A stretch of DNA of 64,000 nt, taken from the NCBI GenBank assembly GCA_040398805.1, contig JBBATK010000001.1, positions 1 to 64,000 of the forward strand. The letters are read 5' to 3'. Positions within the stretch are counted from its first letter, which is position 1. Every line of letters starts with the position of its first letter. The DNA comes from JBBATK01 sp040398805 (GTDB lineage: Bacteria; Bacteroidota; Ignavibacteria; Kapaibacteriales; NICIL-2). The position numbers were made by a program, and so were the translations under genes. This document shows, in pieces, positions 42,561-51,197 of this stretch. Below the pieces are notes generated by a model. The model worked only from the letters and a program-made list of their open reading frames with translations, had not been told where the DNA came from and did not search any database.

Positions 42561-45500
42561 ATGCCCAGAAGAACAGACATACGTTCCATCCTCGTCATCG
42601 GCTCAGGACCGATCGTCATCGGTCAGGCATGCGAGTTCGATTACAGTGGCACGCAGGCGTGCAAGGTCCTGAAGAGCGAGGGCTACCGCGTGCTCCTCGT
42701 CAATTCCAATCCGGCGACGATCATGACCGATCCTGTCATTGCGGACGCCACGTATATCGAGCCGATCACGGCCGAGTATGTGGAGGAGATCATCGCCAAA
42801 GAGCGTCCGGACGCCATACTGCCCACCATGGGAGGACAGACGGCGCTCAATGTGGCCTTGGAACTTCATGAGCGTGGCATCCTTGAGAAGTATGGTGTGG
42901 AGCTTATCGGCTCCAAGATCGAGTCCATCAAGATGGCGGAGGATCGTGAACTGTTCCTGGAGGCTATTCATCGCTGCGGACTCGATATGCCCAAAGGAGA
43001 GTTCATCACGGATTACGACGAGGGGATGAAAGCCGTCGAGCGCATCGGATTTCCCGCCATCATCCGTCCGTCCTTCACTCTTGGCGGTACCGGCGGCGGC
43101 ATCGCCTACAACATGGAGGATTACGCCGAGATGCTGAAGGCGGGTCTGGTCGCCTCGCCCATCAACCGCGTGCTCGTCGAAGAGTCCGTGCTCGGATGGA
43201 AAGAATATGAGTTGGAAGTGATGCGCGATGTGAACGACAATGTCGTAATCGTCTGTTCCATCGAGAACTTCGATCCCATGGGTGTGCATACGGGCGACTC
43301 GATCACCGTGGCACCGGCGCAGACATTGTCGGACCGGGAGTATCAACGCATGCGCGACGCATCGTTGAAGATCATCCGGGCGATAGGGGTGGAGACCGGC
43401 GGCTCGAACATCCAGTTCGCGCTGAATCCTGTGAACGGAAGGATGACGGTGATCGAGATGAACCCGCGAGTTTCGCGCTCATCGGCGCTGGCGTCGAAGG
43501 CCACGGGATTTCCCATTGCGAAGATGGCTGCCAAGCTTGCCATCGGATATACGCTCGACGAGATCATCAACGACATCACGAAGAAGACACCGGCGTGCTT
43601 CGAGCCGAGCATCGATTACGTCGTCGTCAAGATTCCGCGCTGGGACTTCGAGAAATTCCGTGAAGTGGAGGACAGTCTTACCGTGCAGATGAAGTCGGTG
43701 GGCGAAGTCATGTCCTTCGGTCGCACGTTCAAGGAAGCGTTGCAGAAAGCCGTGCGCTCCGTGGAAAAGGGAAGAGGCGGATTCGGTTTCGACTCGGCGG
43801 ACGATTGCAATATGGACGAGCCTACGTACGCGGAGCTCGATCGGTTACGGTACTATCTGCGCAAGCGTACGTCGGGATCGCTGTTCGATGTGTTCGATGC
43901 GTTGCGGTACAACATGTCCACCGACGAGATCTATGCTCTTACCAAATACGATACGTGGTTCATCGAACAGCTCAGGGAGATCGTGGAGGCAGGGAGGAAC
44001 TTCATCAGGACGGCGTCGAATCTCGGCGGTGAGTTATTCGCCGATTCCCTTGATGCCGCAACCGTGCGACGCATGAAACAACTGGGGTTTTCGGACCGCC
44101 AGTTGTCGGTGATGACCGGTATCCCGGAGAACAACATCCGCGAGTATCGGAAGAAGAACGGGATCGTTCCTGTGTACAAGACGGTGGACACATGTGCGGC
44201 CGAGTTTGAGTCCGAGACGCCGTACCACTACTCCACCTACGGTTCCGAGAACGAATCGGTGCGCACCGAAACGAAAAAGGTCATCATCCTCGGCAGCGGA
44301 CCGAACCGCATCGGTCAGGGTATCGAATTCGACTATTGTTGTGTGCAAGCGGTCTATGCAGCCCGTGCTCGCGGTTGGGAAGCGATCATGATCAATTGCA
44401 ATCCGGAAACGGTTTCGACGGATTACGATACGACGAACAAACTGTATTTCGAACCGCTGACCTTCGAGGACGTGATGAACGTCATCGACCTGGAACGGCC
44501 GGATGGCGTGGTCGTCTCGTTCGGCGGGCAGACGCCGCTCAAACTCGCACAGCGTCTTGTCGAGGCCGGAGTCACGCTGATGGGGACGCAGCTTGAGGGT
44601 ATCGATGTGGCGGAGGACCGTAAACACTTCGGTGCGATGATCGACGGACTCGGTATCCCGTGTCCGCCGTACGGAACGACGATGGACGAAGAGGAGGCGG
44701 TGGAAATCGCTGACCGCATAGGATATCCGGTGTTGGTGCGTCCGTCGTACGTGCTTGGTGGACGTGCCATGGAGCTGTGTTACCGCGAGGAAGCGTTACG
44801 CAAATACGTGCACAACGCCTTCCGTCAGTTTCCCGGACGTCCCATCCTCATCGATCACTTCCTGGAGAACGCCTATGAGTTCGACGTGGATTGCGTGGCC
44901 GACGGTGACGATGTCGTCATCGTGGGAGTGATGCAGCACATCGAAGAGGCGGGTATCCACTCGGGGGATTCCTCGTGCGTGTTGCCGCCGTACAACATCG
45001 ATGCGGAACAGTATGCTACCATGATCGCGTATACGAAGGCCATGGCTCGCAAACTCGGCGTCGTAGGATTGATGAATGTGCAGTACGCCTTGCAGCAAGG
45101 GAAGATCTACGTGATCGAAGCCAATCCGCGGGCTTCGCGTACCGTGCCCTTCGTCGCCAAAGCCACAGGCGTCCCGCTTGTCGAAATCGCCATGCGCGTG
45201 ATGCTCGGCGAAAAGCTCAAGGATATGGACGTGAAGGATTATTCGTTGACGTCGGACCGTGTCGCCATCAAGGAGCCGGTGTTCCCGTTCACGAAGTTTC
45301 CCAAGGTGAACATCTTCCTTGGACCTGAGATGCGCTCGACAGGCGAGGTGATGGGCATGGACAGAAGCTTCGGCGCGGCCATCATGAAATCGCACATATC
45401 CGCCGGAAACGGGCTTCCGTTGAACGGCAGTGTGTTCATCTCCCTGCAACCTCGGGACAAGAGCCAACGCGCGGTGGAGATAGCCAAAGGGTACATCGAT

Positions 45501-45845
45501 CTCGGTTTCTCCATCGTCGCCACGCGGGGTACCGCCGCATATCTGCAGGAGCATGGCATACCGGCGGAGATGGTCTTGAAGCATTACGAAGGACGTCCGA
45601 GCATTGTCGACAACATCAAGAACGGCGATGTCCAGTTGCTCATCAATACCCCGCTCGGGGAGAATGCCCGCTACGACGAATACGTGATGGGTCACACCGC
45701 GATGCGATATAAGATTCCCTTCTTCACCACGCTCGCAGCGGCGGATGCCTCGCTCGAGGGTATTCGTGCGCTTCGGACGGAGAAGCGCGTGGTTCGTTCG
45801 TTGCAGGAGTATTACGCCGGCACGGAGGCGCGAGGGGACGCGTGA
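42561..45845 (+). CDS. carB: Carbamoyl-phosphate synthase large subunit
   Basis: 1094 residues, the full two-half synthetase: each half has an ATP-grasp core (RSILVIGSGPIVIGQACEFDYSG and KVIILGSGPNRIGQGIEFDYC), an oligomerisation helix region lies between, and an MGS-like allosteric domain closes the protein (about 950-1090, IVATRGTAAYL). It makes carbamoyl phosphate for pyrimidines and arginine together with the glutaminase CarA, which is not in the window. The start is ATG; the preceding in-frame TTG would add five residues. prmC begins one base after the stop. Confidence 0.97.
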   Translation: MPRRTDIRSILVIGSGPIVIGQACEFDYSGTQACKVLKSEGYRVLLVNSNPATIMTDPVIADATYIEPITAEYVEEIIAKERPDAILPTMGGQTALNVALELHERGILEKYGVELIGSKIESIKMAEDRELFLEAIHRCGLDMPKGEFITDYDEGMKAVERIGFPAIIRPSFTLGGTGGGIAYNMEDYAEMLKAGLVASPINRVLVEESVLGWKEYELEVMRDVNDNVVIVCSIENFDPMGVHTGDSITVAPAQTLSDREYQRMRDASLKIIRAIGVETGGSNIQFALNPVNGRMTVIEMNPRVSRSSALASKATGFPIAKMAAKLAIGYTLDEIINDITKKTPACFEPSIDYVVVKIPRWDFEKFREVEDSLTVQMKSVGEVMSFGRTFKEALQKAVRSVEKGRGGFGFDSADDCNMDEPTYAELDRLRYYLRKRTSGSLFDVFDALRYNMSTDEIYALTKYDTWFIEQLREIVEAGRNFIRTASNLGGELFADSLDAATVRRMKQLGFSDRQLSVMTGIPENNIREYRKKNGIVPVYKTVDTCAAEFESETPYHYSTYGSENESVRTETKKVIILGSGPNRIGQGIEFDYCCVQAVYAARARGWEAIMINCNPETVSTDYDTTNKLYFEPLTFEDVMNVIDLERPDGVVVSFGGQTPLKLAQRLVEAGVTLMGTQLEGIDVAEDRKHFGAMIDGLGIPCPPYGTTMDEEEAVEIADRIGYPVLVRPSYVLGGRAMELCYREEALRKYVHNAFRQFPGRPILIDHFLENAYEFDVDCVADGDDVVIVGVMQHIEEAGIHSGDSSCVLPPYNIDAEQYATMIAYTKAMARKLGVVGLMNVQYALQQGKIYVIEANPRASRTVPFVAKATGVPLVEIAMRVMLGEKLKDMDVKDYSLTSDRVAIKEPVFPFTKFPKVNIFLGPEMRSTGEVMGMDRSFGAAIMKSHISAGNGLPLNGSVFISLQPRDKSQRAVEIAKGYIDLGFSIVATRGTAAYLQEHGIPAEMVLKHYEGRPSIVDNIKNGDVQLLINTPLGENARYDEYVMGHTAMRYKIPFFTTLAAADASLEGIRALRTEKRVVRSLQEYYAGTEARGDA

Positions 45846-45846
45846 T

Positions 45847-46752
45847 ATGGAAGCTAACGGATCCCGATCTGCGGTTGCGAAGGTGTGGACGGTGATGGAC
45901 GTGCGGAACTGGGCTGTGCCGTATCTCACGAAGGCCGGCGTGGATTCGCCGCGGAAGACCATCGAGATTCTGCTTTGTGCCGTGTTGAGGACGGACAGAT
46001 TAGGATTGTATCTGCAGTTCGAGAGGTTATTGAGTCCGACAGAGTTGGCCACCCTCCGCAGCATGATCGATCGGCGCGTCCGCAGCCGTGAGCCTCTTCA
46101 ATACATTGTCGGTACGACGAACTTCTACGGACTTGAAATTTCCGTCGACTCTCGCGTGTTGATCCCTCGGCCGGAGACGGAGCGTCTTGTGGAGCGTGCA
46201 GTGGAGATCATCGATGAAATCCTCAGAGCACAGGCACGATGCACGGTGTTGGATATCGGGACGGGAAGCGGGTGTATTGCACTTGCGATCGCAGCGAACG
46301 TGAAGGGTGTGGACGTGACGGCGGTCGACATTTCGGAGGGAGCTCTTGAGCTCGCTCGATCGAATGCCGAACGACTGGGAGTGACGGGTGTCGTGTTTGA
46401 AAACCGGGATGTGCTTCGCGATGAATCGTGGGATGGAACCTTCGATGTGGTCGTGTCCAACCCGCCCTATGTGGCGCAATCGGATATGGGCACCTTGGAC
46501 CCGGAGGTACGGGACCACGAGCCCACGGGGGCATTGACGGACGCCGGCGACGGATTTGCGTTCTACCGGCGCTTCGCAACCTTGTTTCCTGGCCTGGTCA
46601 GTCCGCACGGAGCGTTTCTTGTCGAGGTCGGATACGAGATGGCCGAGACGGTCTCGGCCCTTTTCGGCGATTGGAACACGGTGGCGCACACGGATCTGGA
46701 GGGACGGGAGCGAATCGTGGAAGGGCGCTGTTTTCGTGGTGTTACAAGATGA
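45847..46752 (+). CDS. prmC: Release factor glutamine methyltransferase PrmC
   Basis: 301 residues. A helical N-terminal domain for release-factor contact (to about 95) precedes a SAM-dependent Rossmann domain with RPETERLVE, VLDIGTGSGCIALAIA and the catalytic VVSNPPYVAQSDM. It methylates the GGQ glutamine of RF1 and RF2. The start is the first ATG after the carB stop, in near-overlap, so coupling is likely. Confidence 0.95.
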   Translation: MEANGSRSAVAKVWTVMDVRNWAVPYLTKAGVDSPRKTIEILLCAVLRTDRLGLYLQFERLLSPTELATLRSMIDRRVRSREPLQYIVGTTNFYGLEISVDSRVLIPRPETERLVERAVEIIDEILRAQARCTVLDIGTGSGCIALAIAANVKGVDVTAVDISEGALELARSNAERLGVTGVVFENRDVLRDESWDGTFDVVVSNPPYVAQSDMGTLDPEVRDHEPTGALTDAGDGFAFYRRFATLFPGLVSPHGAFLVEVGYEMAETVSALFGDWNTVAHTDLEGRERIVEGRCFRGVTR

Positions 46753-46769
46753 TAACGATGACAAATTCC

Positions 46770-46802
46770 TTTGGTAGGTGCGCGATACGGGTCGTAACTT
46801 TG
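46770..46802 (+). promoter_or_regulatory. Bacteroidetes-type promoter for the STAS-ExbBD-TonB operon
   Basis: TTTG (46770-46773), a 21-base spacer, then TAACTTTG (46795-46802). It sits between the prmC stop and the STAS gene, with a ~40-base leader. Confidence 0.75.
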
Positions 46803-46849
46803 ACGCACCTGCACAGCACGTTTGTTCGGCGGGAGCTCTTGGAGGAGAG

Positions 46850-47221
46850 ATGATCAAACGAGACGGTTCTGCAGAGGATCACATCAAGCACGAAAAAATC
46901 GGAAATGTCGACATTCTGCGCTTGAGCGGTCAGTTCATCGGCGGTCAGGAGACAGACGAGTTACGGTCGGTCCTGCGTTCCGTATCGGAGCAACGGTCCA
47001 ACCTCCTCATCGTCCATGTGGGCGACGTGACCTATCTGAACTCCATGTCGCTGGGCGTCCTCATCTCGGCACATGCGAACTTCGTCAAGAGAGGCGGGCG
47101 CATAGCCTTGGCGGCGATCAGCGATTCGATACGGCAGGTGTTCGTCATCACGAAGCTTGACAACGTGTTCGAAATTTTTGCGTCAGAAGAAGAAGCAATC
47201 AAATCATTCACTCATTCATAA
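46850..47221 (+). CDS. STAS-domain protein (anti-sigma-antagonist-like)
   Basis: A 123-residue single STAS domain: VDILRLSGQFIGGQETDELRSVL, LLIVHVGDVTYLNSMSLGVL, then a GGRIALAAI strand and VITKLDNVFEIF helix. In SpoIIAA-like proteins the phosphorylated serine is the second of DSSG; here the site reads Asn64-Ser65-Met66-Ser67, so the usual acceptor is Met. It may act without phosphorylation, use a neighbouring serine, or work as a scaffold. GGAGGAGAG before the ATG is strong. It leads the ExbB-ExbD-TonB operon. Confidence 0.88.
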   Translation: MIKRDGSAEDHIKHEKIGNVDILRLSGQFIGGQETDELRSVLRSVSEQRSNLLIVHVGDVTYLNSMSLGVLISAHANFVKRGGRIALAAISDSIRQVFVITKLDNVFEIFASEEEAIKSFTHS

Positions 47222-47241
47222 TTCCTTTTGAGGTCAGTTCT

Positions 47242-48012
47242 ATGAAAAACATGTTCAATATGATTGTCATTGTCGCCTCCCTCGTTGTGGGTTACATCAT
47301 TTGGCAATTCATTTTTGGTGCCGAAGCAAATATGAATCCGGACCACACACCAAAGAATTTTATGGGAAACATCTACACGGGTGGACCGCTCGTTGCCGGC
47401 CTTCTCGCCTGTATCCTGCTTTCCATCACCTACGTGTTTGAGCGACTCCTGTCGATCTCCAAGGCTCTTGGAAAGGGCGATTCAGCGGCATTCGTCAAGC
47501 GTTGCACTGATCTCATCCAGCAAGGAAAGTACGCGGAAGCGGTCCAAGAGTGCGATGCACAACGCGGTTCGCTCGCGAACGTCATGCGCGCCGGTCTGGA
47601 GCGCTATCAGGCCATTGAAAACGATCATTCACTGGATCAAGAGAAGAAGCTTTCCGAAGTCCAGCGTGCCATCGATGAGGCGACCAACCTTGAGACGCCT
47701 CTTCTTGAGAAGAACCTTGTCATCTTGTCCACCGTAGCGTCCATCTCAACGATGATCGGTCTTCTCGGTACGACCGTCGGTATGATCCGGTCGTTCCAAG
47801 CTCTCGGTGACAAGGGCGGAACGGTATCGGCGCAGGCGTTGTCCATCGGTATTTCCGAGGCGTTGTACAACACGGCCGGTGGTCTGCTCGCGGCAATCGT
47901 TTCGATTGTTGCCTTCAACGTCTTCACGACCCGCGTGGACGGTATCGTGTACATGATCGATGAAGCGATCCTCAACGTCATGGAAATCCTTACGGTACGC
48001 GTCAAGAAGTAA
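47242..48012 (+). CDS. MotA/TolQ/ExbB proton channel protein
   Basis: A 256-residue inner-membrane protein with membrane segments near the N-terminus (about 4-28), at 48-70, and two late ones (about 155-180 and 205-230) within VASISTMIGLLGTTVGMIRSFQAL and EALYNTAGGLLAAIVSIVAFN. This is the ExbB/TolQ pattern that forms a proton-conducting pentamer around ExbD. It should power TonB or a related envelope partner. It is followed directly by two exbD-like genes and a tonB gene. Confidence 0.92.
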   Translation: MKNMFNMIVIVASLVVGYIIWQFIFGAEANMNPDHTPKNFMGNIYTGGPLVAGLLACILLSITYVFERLLSISKALGKGDSAAFVKRCTDLIQQGKYAEAVQECDAQRGSLANVMRAGLERYQAIENDHSLDQEKKLSEVQRAIDEATNLETPLLEKNLVILSTVASISTMIGLLGTTVGMIRSFQALGDKGGTVSAQALSIGISEALYNTAGGLLAAIVSIVAFNVFTTRVDGIVYMIDEAILNVMEILTVRVKK

Positions 48013-48033
48013 GAATCATATCAGAGGACAACC

Positions 48034-48540
48034 GTGTCAAAAATCAAAAAGAGAAGAGTAGGGTTTGCGATTGACATGACGCCGCTCGTGGATGTGACGT
48101 TCTTGTTGTTGACCTTCTTCATGTTCACTGCCAAGTTCAAAAGCGAGGCGGAGTCCGAACAGAAGTTCCAGATCAAACGTCCGGAAGCGGCGGCCGACAC
48201 GTCGAAGCTGCCTGACCGGGACCTGGCGACAATCAAGATCGCTATCGATTCCACATCGGGCGACACGGCATACTACTATTCGATCGTCGATGAGATACAG
48301 CGTGCATCGGTTTATAAGGCCATGCAGTACTCGGATGAAGACTCGAAGAAAGCAATGGTGAAGGCGAACATCGAGGCGCTGGAGCGATTGATCAGCGAAA
48401 CTCGTCGTACCAACTACAAGACGCAATTCGCCATCGACTGCGATCGCCGCATACGATACAAGTACGTGGAGGATCTCGTGGATGTCATGCGGAAATATGG
48501 AGCGACGGCCTTCAACTTCGTCACCGAGAAACGACAATAG
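48034..48540 (+). CDS. ExbD/TolR family biopolymer transport protein (first copy)
   Basis: 168 residues beginning at GTG, with a Shine-Dalgarno-like AGAGGA. A short basic N-terminus is followed by the membrane helix IDMTPLVDVTFLLLTFFMF, holding the protonatable Asp20, then a periplasmic domain. The periplasmic part is longer and more charged than in E. coli ExbD and unlike the second copy, so the two probably form a heteromeric stator. Confidence 0.9.
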   Translation: MSKIKKRRVGFAIDMTPLVDVTFLLLTFFMFTAKFKSEAESEQKFQIKRPEAAADTSKLPDRDLATIKIAIDSTSGDTAYYYSIVDEIQRASVYKAMQYSDEDSKKAMVKANIEALERLISETRRTNYKTQFAIDCDRRIRYKYVEDLVDVMRKYGATAFNFVTEKRQ

Positions 48541-48627
48541 CCCCGACAACTGAAACAGAGATTTTGTAACTAAGCCCTTCGGCCCTGCGTCTATCGTTAT
48601 GGATGCTCCGGAGTAGTGGAGGTAACA

Positions 48628-49182
48628 ATGGCAGGTGGTGGTGGCGGTATGGAAGTACCGCAAAGAGTAAAAAGAGGGTCTAAGGCCCGTAAACGCAAGA
48701 AGAAGAATCGTATAGGTTTCCGCCTTGACATGACGCCGTTGGTGGATGTCGCGTTTCTGCTCCTGACCTTTTTCATGTACACGACGAGTCTCATCACCCC
48801 TCAGGTCATGAAGATGAACGTGCCGAAAAGTCCTGAGCAGGTGGAGGTGAACATGAACAATCTGTTCACTCTGCAGATCGATCCGAACGGTAGGATTTTT
48901 ACGAGCATGGCGCAGGACGATCCGGTGGAGATCAAGGTCGCAGAACTCAAGGCCAAAGCCGTTGAACTGAATATGATGCGGAAGAACGTCCTCATCACAT
49001 CGTTCAAGGCCTCTCCGGAAGCTCCGTACGGCACGGTCATCAAGGTGCTTGATATCTTGAACCAGGCGGAGGGCGAGATCGTCCGCAAGCTGCGTCTGGA
49101 GGATCCGAACGTCAAACGTGCTCGGAAGTTCGCATTCGTAAAGATGACGAAAGAAGAAGAAGATAAACTACGAGGGATGTAA
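48628..49182 (+). CDS. ExbD/TolR family biopolymer transport protein (second copy)
   Basis: 184 residues with a Gly-rich then strongly basic N-terminus (RKRKKKNR) ahead of the helix MTPLVDVAFLLLTFFMY and its Asp40. The periplasmic domain (KMNVPKSPEQVEV to ILNQAEGEIVRKLRL) follows the ExbD/TolR pattern more closely than the first copy. GGAGG six bases before the ATG fixes the start. tonB begins 2 bases after the stop. Confidence 0.92.
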   Translation: MAGGGGGMEVPQRVKRGSKARKRKKKNRIGFRLDMTPLVDVAFLLLTFFMYTTSLITPQVMKMNVPKSPEQVEVNMNNLFTLQIDPNGRIFTSMAQDDPVEIKVAELKAKAVELNMMRKNVLITSFKASPEAPYGTVIKVLDILNQAEGEIVRKLRLEDPNVKRARKFAFVKMTKEEEDKLRGM

Positions 49183-49184
49183 CT

Positions 49185-49928
49185 ATGAGCGACACTATAG
49201 CGATGGAAGCTCCTCGTACACCGTATGGTGCAAAGGAGCTGAAGGAGTGGATAGGAAAAAATACGTGGCGAAGCTTCATCATTTCCTTATCGTTGATATT
49301 GCTTTTCGCCTTGGTATCGTTCATCTATAACTACTTGCAACAGCGTTCCTTGGCATTGAAGACGGCGATTCCGGTCGTGAAGATCAATCTCAGCGACCTG
49401 CCTCCTCCGCCAAGCGCGGATGCACCGCCGCCGCCGCCGCCGGGTTCCGTATCAACACCCACGGTTGCCGGTACGCCGATACCGGTGCCGGAAACGATGT
49501 TGAATCCGGACATGAAGGAGTTCGCGAACGTGGACGACCTGAAGAGTGCGCCGGCGATAGCCACCGAGGGAAACGGTAACATTGAAGTGGCGATCGATGC
49601 TGGTACGGTAGTTCGTGAAGCGGAACCGGCTCCCGACGATTTCATCGCGGTAGAGAAGGAGCCTGCGACCGATCTGGCGGAAGTCCAACGGAAGCTCGTG
49701 TATCCTCCGATGGCTGTGAAGCAAGGCCTTGAGGGTAAGGTGCTCATACGGGTCCTTGTCGGCAAGGATGGCAGGCCCCGTCGTTCCATCATCGATCAGT
49801 CGATTGCACCCTCGCTCGACGAGGCGGCAAACCGGGCGGTGATGGCCAGCGTCTTCACACCGGCTATCCAGAACAATACCCCCGTGGATTGTTGGGTGAC
49901 CATCCCGGTGGTGTTCAAGCTTCGATAA
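49185..49928 (+). CDS. Energy transducer TonB
   Basis: 247 residues. A cytoplasmic N-terminus and a membrane helix (about 32-50, SFIISLSLILLFALVSFIY) are followed by a Pro-rich periplasmic linker (DLPPPPSADAPPPPPPG) and a C-terminal TonB domain (about 165-247: VYPPMAVKQGLEGKVLIRVLVGKDG and FTPAIQNNTPVDCWVTIPV). It transmits proton-motive force from ExbB/ExbD to outer-membrane receptors. A terminator-like hairpin follows. Confidence 0.93.
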   Translation: MSDTIAMEAPRTPYGAKELKEWIGKNTWRSFIISLSLILLFALVSFIYNYLQQRSLALKTAIPVVKINLSDLPPPPSADAPPPPPPGSVSTPTVAGTPIPVPETMLNPDMKEFANVDDLKSAPAIATEGNGNIEVAIDAGTVVREAEPAPDDFIAVEKEPATDLAEVQRKLVYPPMAVKQGLEGKVLIRVLVGKDGRPRRSIIDQSIAPSLDEAANRAVMASVFTPAIQNNTPVDCWVTIPVVFKLR

Positions 49929-49945
49929 TCATAGAAACGTCCTTC

Positions 49946-49996
49946 AAACGTCAGGTGCCAAGGAGCGTATGCTACCTGCAACTGACGTTTTTTTTT
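49946..49996 (+). terminator. Terminator-like hairpin after tonB
   Basis: AAACGTCAG (49946-49954) pairs with CTGACGTTT (49982-49990), followed by a nine-T run. The large loop holds a further GGT/ACC pair. Because same-strand genes resume 6 bases later, it may act as an attenuator. Confidence 0.75.
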
Positions 49997-50001
49997 GGCC
50001 C

Positions 50002-50280
50002 ATGTCGAACCTGTTCATCGATATCCTGAATTACTCCGTCCGTATCAGCATCGTGCTGCTCGGAATTCTCATTGCGGGCGGTTTCGTCATGCAGATGCCC
50101 GGCGAAGAGTGGTATTCCAGAGGAACGGGCGGTCTGCTCATCGTGTTCGGTGCCTATCGGCTGATACTGTATTATGCAGGTGTCCAACGACGTCGCCGTG
50201 AGGACCAGGAAGATGATGGCGACGACCAGGATCAGTCCACAGGTGCAGCGGCTTCTCCGGAGTCCTTGAACGAGTCATGA
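50002..50280 (+). CDS. Small membrane protein between tonB and the PstS-like gene
   Basis: A 92-residue protein with two hydrophobic segments (ISIVLLGILIAGGFVMQM, about 12-29; TGGLLIVFGAYRLILYYAG, about 40-58) and a strongly acidic, Gln/Asp-rich cytoplasmic tail after RRRRED. The family is not recognised. The ATG after the T-run was chosen because the upstream in-frame ATG at 49969 lies inside the terminator hairpin. Its stop overlaps the next start by four bases, tying it to the PstS-like gene. Confidence 0.65.
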   Translation: MSNLFIDILNYSVRISIVLLGILIAGGFVMQMPGEEWYSRGTGGLLIVFGAYRLILYYAGVQRRRREDQEDDGDDQDQSTGAAASPESLNES

Positions 50281-51191
50281 AATCACTACGCATTCTCATA
50301 GTGTCGGTTCTCGTCGCGGGTTTCACCTCTTGCGACCGCCAGCCGGAAGACAAAAACGCGGAAACCATGTGGCGTGGTCGTCTCACCGTTTGGTGCGACG
50401 AAGCCGTAGCTCCGCTCCTACGGTCGCAGATTGAAGGATTCGCCCGAAAGTATCCGGATGCGCACATCGACGTGCGTTCAGCCTCTGGAAGGGAAGTCAT
50501 GGAAGCTCTGCTTTCCCGGAAGGCACGCATCGCTCTCCTTGCCAGAGGGTATCTGCGGGATGAGGATTCGTTGATGAGAGTGTACACGTTGGAACCCCAT
50601 CGCACCTTGCATATCGCAACCGACGCGCTCGTGTTTTTCGCCCCGAAGAATTTTCCCTCGGATACTCTTTCTGTGGAAGCATTGAACGAGTATTTCTCTG
50701 CCGGTATTCCGCTAGACACGCGGGTGAGAGGTGTGCGAAAAGGAACGTCGTTCGTATGCCCTGGAGCGCTTTCCAGTGTCGTAGGGAATGTGGTCTTGCA
50801 ATGCAATGCTGGTCGGGCCTTTTCCGCAAAGGCGCGCGTGAGCTATGTCGGAACGATGGACTCCGTGAAACGTCTCGTGCGTTCTCAGGAGAATGTCATC
50901 GGCGTCGGTTTCCTGTCGGAGATGATCAAGGATACGGTCTCGTTCAAGCTTCTTGGTATCAAATACACCGATAAGGATATGAACAGGCGCTCCATGACGG
51001 TCGAGCAGAGCGCGGTCTATAGGGAAATGTATCCGTATCCCGTGAAAATAGAGGCATACCTTCTCGAGAACTTGCGGAACCTGCCCATGGGCTTGGCTTC
51101 GTATTTGGCTTTCGAGACGGATCCGCAGAAGTACTTTTTGAATCAAGGAATCGTCCCTGCGTACGCACGGATACAACTAACCGAGGAATAA
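50277..51191 (+). CDS. PstS-like phosphate-binding-family lipoprotein
   Basis: 304 residues with a lipoprotein signal (VAGFTSC, lipidated Cys19). The rest has the type 2 periplasmic-binding fold of the PstS/ModA group: LTVWCDEAVAPLLRSQIEGFARKYPDAHIDV, ALLARGYLRDED, HIATDALVFFAPKNFPSDTLSVEALNEYFS and ENVIGVGFLSEM. No pstC, pstA or pstB gene is present, so it is unlikely to serve a classical phosphate ABC transporter; its place behind tonB suggests work with the ExbBD-TonB machine or a regulatory role. The ligand is unknown. Confidence 0.82.
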   Translation: MKSLRILIVSVLVAGFTSCDRQPEDKNAETMWRGRLTVWCDEAVAPLLRSQIEGFARKYPDAHIDVRSASGREVMEALLSRKARIALLARGYLRDEDSLMRVYTLEPHRTLHIATDALVFFAPKNFPSDTLSVEALNEYFSAGIPLDTRVRGVRKGTSFVCPGALSSVVGNVVLQCNAGRAFSAKARVSYVGTMDSVKRLVRSQENVIGVGFLSEMIKDTVSFKLLGIKYTDKDMNRRSMTVEQSAVYREMYPYPVKIEAYLLENLRNLPMGLASYLAFETDPQKYFLNQGIVPAYARIQLTEE

Positions 51192-51197
51192 TAGGAC

